The position numbers and the translations under genes were made by a program. Source: Alphaproteobacteria bacterium (lineage in GTDB: Bacteria; Pseudomonadota; Alphaproteobacteria; RF32; CAG-239). Taken from it: DNA of 14,336 nt. The notes beneath the pieces are model-generated. The model had not been told where the DNA came from, did not search any database, and worked only from the letters and a program-made list of their open reading frames with translations. The stretch spans positions 1 to 14,336 of the forward strand of contig JAFYWO010000063.1 in NCBI GenBank assembly GCA_017557925.1, in the 5' to 3' direction. Shown piece after piece: positions 7,672-14,336 of the stretch; the first letter of the stretch is position 1; every line of letters starts with the position of its first letter.

Positions 7672-8579
7672 GAACACCATCATTTTGGAAAACAAATAAT
7701 TTAACAACAACCCTATTGGCACCATTTTCTCAAATATATGGTTATATAACCCAATACCGCATAAAAAATACTACTCCATACCAATCAAGCACTTATGTAA
7801 TATGCGTGGGCAACATAACAGCCGGTGGAGTTGGTAAAACACCAATTTCCATTGCTTTAGCAAAAAAATATAAACAAGAGGGTAAGAAAGTTTTTTTCTT
7901 AACAAGAGGCTATAAAGGCAAGCTAAAAAACATTTTAGTAGACCTCAACAAGCATACCCCCGCACAAACCGGAGACGAAGCAAGATTATTAGCGCAAACT
8001 GCACCAACTATAATATCCCCTAACCGTAAAGACGGTGCAAAATTAGCAGAAAAACTCGGAGCAGAAATTATAATAATGGATGATGGCTTCCAAAATCCAA
8101 GCCTAAAAAAAGACGAAAGTATACTTGTATTTGACGGCTCTTATGGTATAGGCAACGGCAAAATAATCCCTTCCGGACCATTAAGAGAAACCCTTGAAAC
8201 CGGTCTAAAACGTGCAACTTCCGTTATAATAATGGGAGAAGACAAAACAAACCTGAAATCCCAAATTACCATTCCCTGCTATCAAGGAACAATAATCCCT
8301 GATGTATTAGAATTAGATAATAAAAATGTATTGGCATTTGCAGGCATCGGTCATCCGCAAAAATTCTATGAAACTCTGCAAAAACTAGGCTATAACCTGA
8401 TAAAAACCAAAGATTTTGAGGACCATCACACCTATACGACAGATGAGCTGAATGACTTAAAAAAATATGCTGAAGAAAACAACGCATACCTTATTACAAC
8501 CGAAAAGGACTATGTAAAAATACCCAAAGAATACCACAAAGACATTTATTGTCTAAAAATAAAAGCAACCTGGAAATAG
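7668..8579 (+). CDS. lpxK: Tetraacyldisaccharide 4'-kinase LpxK
   Basis: This 303-residue membrane-associated kinase phosphorylates the 4' position of the lipid A disaccharide, giving lipid IVA, the acceptor for WaaA. An N-terminal hydrophobic/amphipathic helix (about 13-30) precedes the Walker A loop GNITAGGVGKTP (48-59; K57, T58). Next are LTRGYKG (78-84), TGDEARLLA (101-109, the family's GDE acidic pair) and MDDGFQ (137-142). Later come PSGPLRE (168-174), FAGIGHPQKF (224-233), DHHTYT (252-257) and TTEKDYVK (277-284). Nothing essential is missing. The ATG overlaps the waaA stop as ATGA, with AAGGA about 10 nt upstream, so translation is probably coupled. It is the last gene of the plus-strand cluster. 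Its stop lies 4 bp from the stop of the convergent phosphoesterase gene, and no intrinsic terminator was found. Confidence 0.96.
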   Translation: MRTPSFWKTNNLTTTLLAPFSQIYGYITQYRIKNTTPYQSSTYVICVGNITAGGVGKTPISIALAKKYKQEGKKVFFLTRGYKGKLKNILVDLNKHTPAQTGDEARLLAQTAPTIISPNRKDGAKLAEKLGAEIIIMDDGFQNPSLKKDESILVFDGSYGIGNGKIIPSGPLRETLETGLKRATSVIIMGEDKTNLKSQITIPCYQGTIIPDVLELDNKNVLAFAGIGHPQKFYETLQKLGYNLIKTKDFEDHHTYTTDELNDLKKYAEENNAYLITTEKDYVKIPKEYHKDIYCLKIKATWK

Positions 8580-8583
8580 AAAG

Positions 8584-9483
8584 CTAAATAAACTTTAAGA
8601 CATCTTCATAATAACCGTCGCAAACCTTGCAACCACGTCCCTCAACCAATTCGTGTAAAACAAAGTAAGGAATATTAAGGTTATTATTTCGTCCTGTTCC
8701 AAGCTCATTTTCAGGATGAGCACTTCCGCCATGAAAATCAGACCCACCGGCTGTAATCATCTTCAATTCTTTAATCATCATAAGATATTTTTCTCTTAAT
8801 TCTCTTGTATGTGAAGAATGAAAAACTTCTACTCCATCAAGTCCATACCCTTTAAGCTCAACGAACAAATTAAACACCCCATCATCAATCTTTTTTGTAT
8901 GCACAGGATGCGCCAAAATAGCAACTGCCCCATTGTCTTTAATAAAAGAAATTACATCTTTTACATCACGAGGTTTATTTTCAATATAACATCCCCCGTT
9001 TTTTACAAAAACCTTCTCATAAGCCTCATCAACAGTTTTTATATAACCTTTTTTAAGCAAAATCTCAACAAAATGCGGTCTTCTGATTTGTGTCCTCTCA
9101 TTACCTTTTGCATCAAAAGCCACTTCTTCATACTTAATATCATACCCTCTTTGGTTAAGAATTTTCAAACGCAAATCTGTAATCCTTTTACGTCGTTTTA
9201 ATTCTTCATTTTGGAACTTTTTAAATTCTTCCATAGCTTTATCAGGAATATCAAGCGCCAAAACCTCCATATCAGTTTCAGGATAATAAACAGAAAGTTC
9301 TGCCCCACTTATAATTTCAATATTTTTTCCTTTTGCGCAATTTTTTAATTCACTAATACCACTAACAGCATCATGGTCAGTTAAGGCAAACGCCTCTATA
9401 CCCTTTTCAAGCGCCATATCCAAAAGTTGACTAGGACTATAAAATCCATCCGAAGCGGTAGAATGAATATGTAAATCAATCAT
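8584..9483 (-). CDS. PHP-domain phosphoesterase, TrpH/YciV (RNase AM) family
   Basis: This 299-residue cytosolic metal-dependent phosphoesterase has every PHP ligand motif in order: DLHIHSTASDG (H5, H7, D12), TDHD (35-38), GAE (60-62), RPHF (H137), ILAHP (H192), FHSSH (222-225) and GGSDFHG (D249, H251). Members of this family hydrolyse 3',5'-nucleoside bisphosphates and act as 5'-3' exonucleases on short RNA or DNA ends. The exact substrate here is not fixed by the motifs. The middle insertion (about 90-175) is typical. The ATG at 9483 follows an AGAGAG ribosome site about 8-13 nt upstream, which lies in the 12-bp gap after the small lipoprotein gene, so the two are probably co-transcribed. 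It converges on lpxK with 4 bp between stop codons. Confidence 0.92.
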   Translation of the reverse strand: MIDLHIHSTASDGFYSPSQLLDMALEKGIEAFALTDHDAVSGISELKNCAKGKNIEIISGAELSVYYPETDMEVLALDIPDKAMEEFKKFQNEELKRRKRITDLRLKILNQRGYDIKYEEVAFDAKGNERTQIRRPHFVEILLKKGYIKTVDEAYEKVFVKNGGCYIENKPRDVKDVISFIKDNGAVAILAHPVHTKKIDDGVFNLFVELKGYGLDGVEVFHSSHTRELREKYLMMIKELKMITAGGSDFHGGSAHPENELGTGRNNNLNIPYFVLHELVEGRGCKVCDGYYEDVLKFI

Positions 9484-9495
9484 CTTAAAACTCTC

Positions 9496-9606
9496 TTAAA
9501 ATTCAAACGTTAAAATATTAGCAAAAATATTAGCACTTTCGTGAGTTCCACTCGCCTGACAAGAACTCAAAAACAAACAAAACAAGAGCAGTAAAACAAT
9601 TCGCAT
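9496..9606 (-). CDS. Very small lipoprotein of unknown function (36 residues)
   Basis: This is a short but well-formed gene: ATG at 9606 with AAAGGA (9618-9613) 6 nt upstream, and TAA at 9498-9496. The product starts MRIVLLLLFCLFLSSC. That is a short, highly hydrophobic signal with a lipobox (L-S-S-C, residues 13-16), predicting lipidation at C16 and removal of the first 15 residues. The mature peptide is only 21 residues (QASGTHESANIFANILTFEF after the Cys) and contains an ANIF/ANIL repeat. It resembles the class of tiny membrane-anchored lipoproteins in general form only; I see no match to LptM or entericidin motifs. It lies 12 bp upstream of the phosphoesterase gene and is probably its first operon partner. 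The lipobox and ribosome site together make chance unlikely, but the gene is short and unverified. Confidence 0.7.
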   Translation of the reverse strand: MRIVLLLLFCLFLSSCQASGTHESANIFANILTFEF

Positions 9607-9695
9607 AAAAAATCCTTTCCATCAGTCCGACGTGATATTAAAACATTATGGTTAAAATACCGTTTAAATCCTAACCAATCAGCCATATAAAAGCT

Positions 9696-9720
9696 AAAAA
9701 AAGGAGGCTATACCGCCTCC
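9696..9720 (-). terminator. Rho-independent terminator after the PH-domain gene
   Basis: On the minus strand a perfect GC-rich stem GGAGGC/GCCTCC (9720-9715 and 9708-9703) with a 6-nt loop is followed by seven T (9702-9696). It lies 21 nt past the stop codon of the bPH_2 membrane protein gene and separates it from the lipoprotein/phosphoesterase unit. That unit must then have a promoter in 9607-9695, where I found no convincing boxes. Confidence 0.9.
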
Positions 9721-9741
9721 GAAAATAACTCAAATCTTGAT

Positions 9742-10347
9742 TTAATAATCTAAAATATTTTCCAAAGCGCTTTTTACCATACGAGCATCACGAATATTTG
9801 TAAACAACACAAAAGACACTCCGGTTCCCGTAAAATAAATATCAGCATATCTCCACAAACGTTGCCATAATGTTTGCTTAATTTCAACCGATTCTATACG
9901 AGAGTTTTTTAATTCTTCAGTATTAACTGCAATAATACCTGTTTTGCAAATAACACGCTTATTCGTAACAATCATTTCTGTCATGCTAAGCTTAAGGTAT
10001 TTAATAAAGGCAATAAAAATACAAAACCACCCGAAACCACCTTTATATGGAAAATGAGGATTTGTTCCGTCCGGCAAATCGGTAATAAACTTAAAGTATA
10101 ACAAACCAACACCCAAAACAAAAAGAGCAAAAGCCCCAAAATAAGCAAACGGGTGAAGCAACGCCACTTTTGCTACAAACTCGTCGGCAGATAATGTTTT
10201 TCTCACATAACTGGACTTGCAAAGTTCTTTAGCTGTCAATTTAGGTATTTCAATATTCTTCCTAACAGGTCTGTATCCGCCCATCTGTTCTTGAAACATC
10301 CTAAATTGCATTAACTCTTCATCACTTAACTCTACCCTATTATTCAT
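9742..10347 (-). CDS. Membrane protein with bacterial PH (bPH_2/DUF304) domain
   Basis: This encodes 201 residues. A charged N-terminal stretch (1-55) precedes two predicted membrane helices (about 63-87 and 104-120, the latter ending in FIAFIKYLKL). A short bacterial pleckstrin-homology-like domain follows (about 120-200). MTEMIVTNKRVICKTGII (122-139) is the typical opening of that domain: a strand with TNKRV, then the turn and the second strand. The IESVEIKQTLWQRLWRYADI segment (151-170) is also characteristic. Proteins of this kind are inner-membrane proteins of largely unknown role. The start has a strong GAGGAG 7 nt before the ATG. It has its own promoter and terminator, so it is a single-gene unit. 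Family assignment is firm; function is not known. Confidence 0.85.
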   Translation of the reverse strand: MNNRVELSDEELMQFRMFQEQMGGYRPVRKNIEIPKLTAKELCKSSYVRKTLSADEFVAKVALLHPFAYFGAFALFVLGVGLLYFKFITDLPDGTNPHFPYKGGFGWFCIFIAFIKYLKLSMTEMIVTNKRVICKTGIIAVNTEELKNSRIESVEIKQTLWQRLWRYADIYFTGTGVSFVLFTNIRDARMVKSALENILDY

Positions 10348-10377
10348 TTATTTCTCCTCAAAAAAATGCCTATTCCA

Positions 10378-10406
10378 ATTTTAGCAACGATTCTAAAAAA
10401 AGTCTA
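10378..10406 (-). promoter_or_regulatory. Promoter of the PH-domain gene with extended -10
   Basis: On the minus strand TAGACT (10406-10401), a 17-nt spacer and TAAAAT (10383-10378), with TGC directly in front of the -10 box (an extended -10 element). Transcription would start near 10371, giving a leader of about 24 nt that includes the ribosome site. No terminator for the upstream glycosyltransferase operon was found between 10407 and 10443, so some read-through from it is possible. Confidence 0.6.
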
Positions 10407-10443
10407 CAAAAAAATCCTTATAACCTTATCTTACCCTAAAACC

Positions 10444-11925
10444 TTACTCCCAACATTCTTTCACATATTCATCTTTTAGTTCATAAATATTCAAAAACTC
10501 AGTTTTTTTATAATATTTTTCAATCATTTCCAAATCCAAATAGTGCACAATTTCACGCCTACCACTCTCTTCTGCAAACTTATTAAAATAATTCTTACCA
10601 TAAATAAATCTCGGCTTAATATTTTCAATCAAATAATTCATATCAGGTTTTTTAATAAGTCCCGTTTTTTCTCCAACCACATCAAGCTGACCTATCAACT
10701 GCCAATAATAATGAGGGTCACGAGCAAACATATTATACATCAACCCGTCACCATTAAACACATAATCGCACTTACTTATTTTTCTTGTAATATAGTCCGG
10801 TAAATAAGCTCTGTCTTTTGAATTAACATAAACATTGTGTTGATAACCGAAAATATTCCATAAATTAACCCCGACAATCACAACCATAGCCACTCTTACA
10901 AGTCTGTTTTTATCATCTAAGGTCTTTAACAAATAAATACCATTTAAAACCATAAAATAAGACAATAACCAATAATAATAAGAATAAGGCGAAAAATAAA
11001 AGAATCTTTGTAAAAATTCCGCCCAAAACATTATCCCTAAAAGAACCTTAAACTTATCTTTGCTCAATATCCCCATAAAACTGCCGATAGCACCAAACCA
11101 CAACCACATCCTCATATAATTATCAATTTTGGCAATTCTGCCTAACTCAAATCCTTCAACCAAATTTAAGTTAAATTCATAATTAGAGGCAAAATAAACC
11201 CTAATTATATTATATTTCCAAAGATAACCGAAAAATCCTCCCAATATAATACCTGTTACCAAAAGCATTTTAACCAAATCTTTTGTTTTAATTTCTTTCT
11301 TATACCAAAACCAAAGTCCGCTCAAGCCAATTAAAAACAAAGGAAACAAAGCCTTTTGCGCAAATAAAAAGCTTAGCGTAAAAAACACCCCCGCAACAAT
11401 CAAATCACCACATTTTACATCCCTTAAATACCTAAAATAATAAAAGAGCCCTCCCATCAAACAAAATACCATATAATTATCAGGCCTAAAATCCAACGCA
11501 TATACTTTATATGACGGAACCATCAAAAACAAAAAACTCAAAACACCTGCAAATTTTCCGCCAATAAACTCATTAACTAAATGGTACACATATACAAGTG
11601 ATTTCAAAAACACCAAAAACGATATAAAACCGACAACTTCACTAATCGTAACATCATACGAAAAAACACCGGTCAACGGCGCAAAAATAAACCACATCAA
11701 AGGATTATGATGCTGAAAAAAATCACGATAAGGAATCTTGCCCTGAAAAATCAAAAATGACGAATGAATATGCTCAACATTATCACCATTTTGTGTAGGC
11801 ACATTCAAGAGCAACATCAAATAAATACCGAGTATTACAACAAACTCTAACGCAATACCAAAACCAACTCCGTATTTTAGAAAAAATTCTTTTAAGGTAT
11901 TTTTTGATAACTCAATTTTCCTCAT
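10444..11925 (-). CDS. GT-C type membrane glycosyltransferase, ArnT/PMT_2-like (second of a pair)
   Basis: This encodes 493 residues with about ten hydrophobic helices between residues 15 and 365, then a hydrophilic C-terminal domain of about 125 residues. The first periplasmic loop has GDNVEHIHSSFLIFQGKIPY and DFFQHHNPLMW, the acidic and histidine signature of PMT_2/ArnT-like GT-C enzymes. These use polyprenyl-phosphate sugars outside the inner membrane. It is a clear paralogue of the gene just upstream. Both share FRPDNYM or FKPDNYM, FYFSP, CDYVF and GQLDVVGEKTG. Upstream in-frame starts (TTG 11973, ATG 11949) lack ribosome sites. The ATG at 11925 has a GAG-rich stretch (AAAGAG) about 8 nt before it and overlaps the upstream gene by 14 bp, so it is chosen. 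Donor sugar and acceptor are unknown; it could decorate lipid A, another lipid or a protein. Confidence 0.85.
   Translation of the reverse strand: MRKIELSKNTLKEFFLKYGVGFGIALEFVVILGIYLMLLLNVPTQNGDNVEHIHSSFLIFQGKIPYRDFFQHHNPLMWFIFAPLTGVFSYDVTISEVVGFISFLVFLKSLVYVYHLVNEFIGGKFAGVLSFLFLMVPSYKVYALDFRPDNYMVFCLMGGLFYYFRYLRDVKCGDLIVAGVFFTLSFLFAQKALFPLFLIGLSGLWFWYKKEIKTKDLVKMLLVTGIILGGFFGYLWKYNIIRVYFASNYEFNLNLVEGFELGRIAKIDNYMRMWLWFGAIGSFMGILSKDKFKVLLGIMFWAEFLQRFFYFSPYSYYYWLLSYFMVLNGIYLLKTLDDKNRLVRVAMVVIVGVNLWNIFGYQHNVYVNSKDRAYLPDYITRKISKCDYVFNGDGLMYNMFARDPHYYWQLIGQLDVVGEKTGLIKKPDMNYLIENIKPRFIYGKNYFNKFAEESGRREIVHYLDLEMIEKYYKKTEFLNIYELKDEYVKECWE
11691..11712. repeat. Second copy of the 22-bp glycosyltransferase repeat
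   Basis: This is the partner of 13237-13258, in the same orientation and 1546 bp away. It lies in the equivalent codons of the second glycosyltransferase gene. Confidence 0.8.
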
Positions 11926-13468
11926 ACAACCACTCTTTCTTGTCTTCATTATATTGACAGTTAGTTTTTTCAAACTCTTTTTTTAGCTTAAAAAGACCAC
12001 CTTTAACAACAACATAATCCTCTTTATTAAATACATTTTCTTCATCTTCACTAATTCTGTCGTAGTAACGATAAATCATATCCCAATCAAATTTATGAAT
12101 AACCTCATCAATTCCTTCAAATTTTTTATATCTGTCATAAACATCATAAACAACCATAACCTTAGGCAATTTTTCTTCAATCAGCTTATTATAATCATCT
12201 CTGACAGCAATCCCTGTTTTTTCACCGACAACATCTAATTGCCCCCTCAAAAACCAATAATATCCTAAATCTTTATAAAACAAGTTACCATTACTGCTTG
12301 AGGTAAAAACATAATCGCATCTGTTTGTTTGGCTAACCAACCACTTATGAAAATCCTTATCCTTTGCCACAAACAAATCAAACAAGATATAATACAAAAT
12401 AATCCCTGCATATACCTGTAAATAAGCAATAAACACCCACAACAACAGCTTATTTTTCTTCGCCATCTCCACAATAGAAACCATCATCAATACCGTAACA
12501 AAAAAGTATGCCTCATAAAAATAATACAAATGCGGACTAAAATAAAATAACTTACATGCTAAATTTGTAACCGAAATAAAATACCAAATCCTAAAATACT
12601 TATCCTTAAACCAACATAAAAACGCCCCAAAACATATCCCCATATAAAATACAAATTTATCCGTATCCGTAGGATTTAATATGCCATATTCTCCAATATG
12701 TTTAACAAGTTGACGATTAAACTCAAACGAGCTCTTTAAATAAATATCAAAACATCCCTCATAAATAAGCCATAACACCCCCAACCCCACGGTAGCCAAC
12801 AAAAATACCGTTGCAATCAAAAAATCCTTAAGCTTCATTTGTTTTTTATAAAGCAAATACAAAACCACCAAACCGATAGACGGCACAAACAACAGCACTT
12901 TCTGTAAAAATAAAAAACTGATACCAAAGCTTGTAAAACTGATAATTAAATCCTTTCTTAACATATCACGCATATACGAAAAAAGGTAATAAATACCAAT
13001 CACAAGCATAACCAACATATAATTATCAGGCTTAAAATACAAATAATAGAGCCATACCCCCGGAAGCAAAATAACAATAACCGATAACAATCCGGCAGTC
13101 TTATCACCCAAAAACTCTACAATAATCTTATACAAAAACCAAAGACCGACCAAAAATACCAGATATGTTATAAATGCAACCGCACCAAAAACTCTAATAT
13201 CACCAAAAAATAACTCAACAACAGGGCTAAATAAATACCACATCAAAGGATTATGATGTTCAAAAAAATCAACATAAGGAACTTTTCCTTGACTTACCAA
13301 AAAAGAAGCGTGGATATGTTCAATAATATCCCCTTCCGGATACCTCAAAAACAAAGCTCCCGCACCGACTAACAAAACAACAAAAAATAAATCAATCATC
13401 AAAACAACATTGGGTGAAAATAAAGATTTCCACCCTTTTGTTTCAGACATTTCTTCCTGTTTATTCAT
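11912..13468 (-). CDS. GT-C type membrane glycosyltransferase, ArnT/PMT_2-like (first of a pair)
   Basis: This encodes 518 residues with many membrane helices from about 20 to 370 and a C-terminal hydrophilic domain. The first outer loop reads GDIIEHIHASFLVSQGKVPY then DFFEHHNPLMWYLFSP, matching its neighbour and the GT-C/PMT_2 signature, with the acidic residues next to EHIH as likely catalytic or metal-binding groups. The C-terminal part carries RCDYVF and GQLDVVGEKTG, then a charged tail about 30 residues longer than in the paralogue. Its ATG shares one base with the malQ stop (TGATG), and AGAGG lies 11 nt upstream. A TTG one codon earlier is possible but less likely. Order and overlaps put it in one operon with malQ and the second glycosyltransferase. 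It probably moves a sugar from a lipid carrier to an envelope acceptor; specificity cannot be read from sequence. Confidence 0.87.
   Translation of the reverse strand: MNKQEEMSETKGWKSLFSPNVVLMIDLFFVVLLVGAGALFLRYPEGDIIEHIHASFLVSQGKVPYVDFFEHHNPLMWYLFSPVVELFFGDIRVFGAVAFITYLVFLVGLWFLYKIIVEFLGDKTAGLLSVIVILLPGVWLYYLYFKPDNYMLVMLVIGIYYLFSYMRDMLRKDLIISFTSFGISFLFLQKVLLFVPSIGLVVLYLLYKKQMKLKDFLIATVFLLATVGLGVLWLIYEGCFDIYLKSSFEFNRQLVKHIGEYGILNPTDTDKFVFYMGICFGAFLCWFKDKYFRIWYFISVTNLACKLFYFSPHLYYFYEAYFFVTVLMMVSIVEMAKKNKLLLWVFIAYLQVYAGIILYYILFDLFVAKDKDFHKWLVSQTNRCDYVFTSSSNGNLFYKDLGYYWFLRGQLDVVGEKTGIAVRDDYNKLIEEKLPKVMVVYDVYDRYKKFEGIDEVIHKFDWDMIYRYYDRISEDEENVFNKEDYVVVKGGLFKLKKEFEKTNCQYNEDKKEWLYEEN
13237..13258. 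repeat. Exact 22-bp match shared by the two glycosyltransferase genes
   Basis: This stretch is identical to 11691-11712 and is flanked by further near-identical bases on the side toward higher coordinates. It encodes the HHNPLMW part of the catalytic loop in both genes. It reflects duplication with strong conservation of the loop, not a mobile element. It is long enough to allow recombination or assembly confusion between the paralogues. Confidence 0.8.
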
Positions 13469-14336
13469 CAATATCTGTACCTCTTTACAATATTGATATT
13501 ACGCACATATCTTTCATCATCTCTCATATCTTCCAAATCAACCGGCAATTTTGTTCTCCAATTAGGATTCTCTCTATCTGTTCCCGGCAGATTTTGTAAT
13601 TTATTTTGATGAAGTATATTTTCAAATTCAAGCATAAACACTTCACTGTTACTACTTGCAACAAATGCATTTACGGCCTCATCAATTCCTTCAGGAAAAG
13701 AACTGGCGTTCAAATAATCTCCTTTTCTTAAATTATCTTTCGGCCAAACTTTTTCAGCATCAAGTGCACTTAATAAGTTTTTGCGTTCAAATACACGACG
13801 GTTTCTTGCGTTATTTGCCTCCTCACCTGAAAACAAACCCAAATCTTCCATCGTTGTAATTTCTAACGCATTCCACCAGGCTTTCAATGGTGGCATATCG
13901 TGTGTTGCAACAGAAGAAAAGTACTTATACTCATACTGACAAGGTCTTTTCCAATACATTCTGTCATCTGTTCTTTCTTCCCAAAGAACGCCCAATGTAT
14001 AAATATTTTTTTCTCTTAACAATGTATCAAAACCTTTTTCAACATTACCGATACATTCGCCCACTACCATACAATTATTCAACCTGCTTTCCAAGGCTAA
14101 AATATTAAGCATATCGTTTAACTCATAACGAATATACGAGCCCATAGACTCCTTTTCGGGAATAATATAAAGTCTTGCCAACCCCATAACGTGATCAATA
14201 CGAAGAGCTCCTGCGTGTTTCATATTAGCTCTTAAAATTTTAACAAACGGCTTATAACCTCTTTCCTTTAATTGATAAGGATTAAAAGCACCCAATCCCC
14301 ACTTTTGACCTGTCGGGAAATTATTATCCGGAGGTG
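13468..14336 (-). CDS. malQ: 4-alpha-glucanotransferase (amylomaltase) MalQ, partial
   Basis: Only the C-terminal 288 or so residues are inside the window; the gene continues past 14336. MalQ is a GH77 cytosolic enzyme that moves maltodextrin units between alpha-1,4-glucans and releases glucose. The visible part starts PPDNNFPTGQKWGLGAFNPY, aligning with the GAPPD...GQNWGLP block. It contains all three catalytic carboxylates: ALRIDH (nucleophile Asp at 14194-14196), VVGECIG (acid/base Glu at 14056-14058) and ATHDMP (Asp at 13897-13899). It also has LRANM, the NPNWR.KL segment near the C terminus, and IPGT-like LPGT. The codon at 14295 (TTG) is an internal Leu, not a start. The stop overlaps the next gene by one base (TGATG). 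The fold and active site are intact; regulation lies outside the window. Confidence 0.93.
   Translation of the reverse strand, partial: PPDNNFPTGQKWGLGAFNPYQLKERGYKPFVKILRANMKHAGALRIDHVMGLARLYIIPEKESMGSYIRYELNDMLNILALESRLNNCMVVGECIGNVEKGFDTLLREKNIYTLGVLWEERTDDRMYWKRPCQYEYKYFSSVATHDMPPLKAWWNALEITTMEDLGLFSGEEANNARNRRVFERKNLLSALDAEKVWPKDNLRKGDYLNASSFPEGIDEAVNAFVASSNSEVFMLEFENILHQNKLQNLPGTDRENPNWRTKLPVDLEDMRDDERYVRNINIVKRYRY

Noticed and set aside
8540..8554. AGACA/TGTCT hairpin near the end of lpxK as a terminator for the convergent genes
   Set aside because: The stem is only 5 bp, lies inside lpxK coding sequence, and has no U-tract in either direction.
11926..11973. Longer second glycosyltransferase starting at TTG 11973 or ATG 11949
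   Set aside because: The extra residues are not hydrophobic or conserved, there is no properly spaced ribosome site, and the overlap with the upstream gene would grow to about 60 bp. The ATG at 11925 fits coupling better.
1..14336. CRISPR array, insertion sequence, prophage or tRNA
   Set aside because: No regularly spaced repeats, transposase or integrase coding sequence, attachment-site repeats or cloverleaf structures were seen. Base composition and codon use look even across the window.

Overview
This AT-rich window comes from a Gram-negative bacterium. The lipid A genes (a Kdo transferase, a lipid A 4'-kinase and a DUF374 acyltransferase-like gene side by side), the Sec and lipoprotein signals and the bacterial start and ribosome-site usage all fit this. 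The acyltransferase-like / waaA / lpxK order and the DUF3772-type MscS channel suggest an AT-rich, probably host-associated alphaproteobacterium. That placement is inference; there is no rRNA or marker gene here to settle it.

Layout. (1) 23-492, minus strand: a small secreted protein of unknown function, framed by a consensus promoter and a very clear TTCG-loop terminator. (2) 616-4071, plus strand: an aspartate-semialdehyde dehydrogenase family gene whose product lacks the catalytic residues, followed closely by a large DUF3772/MscS mechanosensitive channel. (3) 4110-5580, plus strand: a self-contained unit (near-consensus promoter, one gene, terminator) encoding an unrecognised cytosolic or exported protein with an HExxH zinc-protease motif. 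(4) 5643-8579, plus strand: a lipid A/Kdo cluster of a DUF374 acyltransferase-like gene broken by a frameshift, waaA (TTG start) and lpxK (ATGA overlap). (5) 8584-9606, minus strand: a PHP-domain phosphoesterase preceded by a 36-residue lipoprotein gene, converging on lpxK with only 4 bp between stop codons. (6) 9696-10406, minus strand: a bPH_2 membrane protein with its own promoter and terminator. (7) 10444-14336, minus strand: the 3' part of malQ followed without gaps by two paralogous GT-C type membrane glycosyltransferases.

How they fit together. WaaA adds Kdo to the lipid A precursor after LpxK phosphorylates it, and the DUF374 protein is often encoded next to these genes, so region 4 is an envelope-lipid operon. 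The two GT-C proteins probably transfer sugars from lipid carriers outside the inner membrane. Their overlap with malQ is notable because malQ acts on cytosolic glucans. No tRNA, rRNA, insertion sequence or CRISPR array was seen. The most notable items are the apparently dead Asd homologue, the frameshifted DUF374 gene, the unknown HExxH protein, the small lipoprotein, and the malQ/paired-glycosyltransferase operon. None of these amounts to clear proof of a new system.
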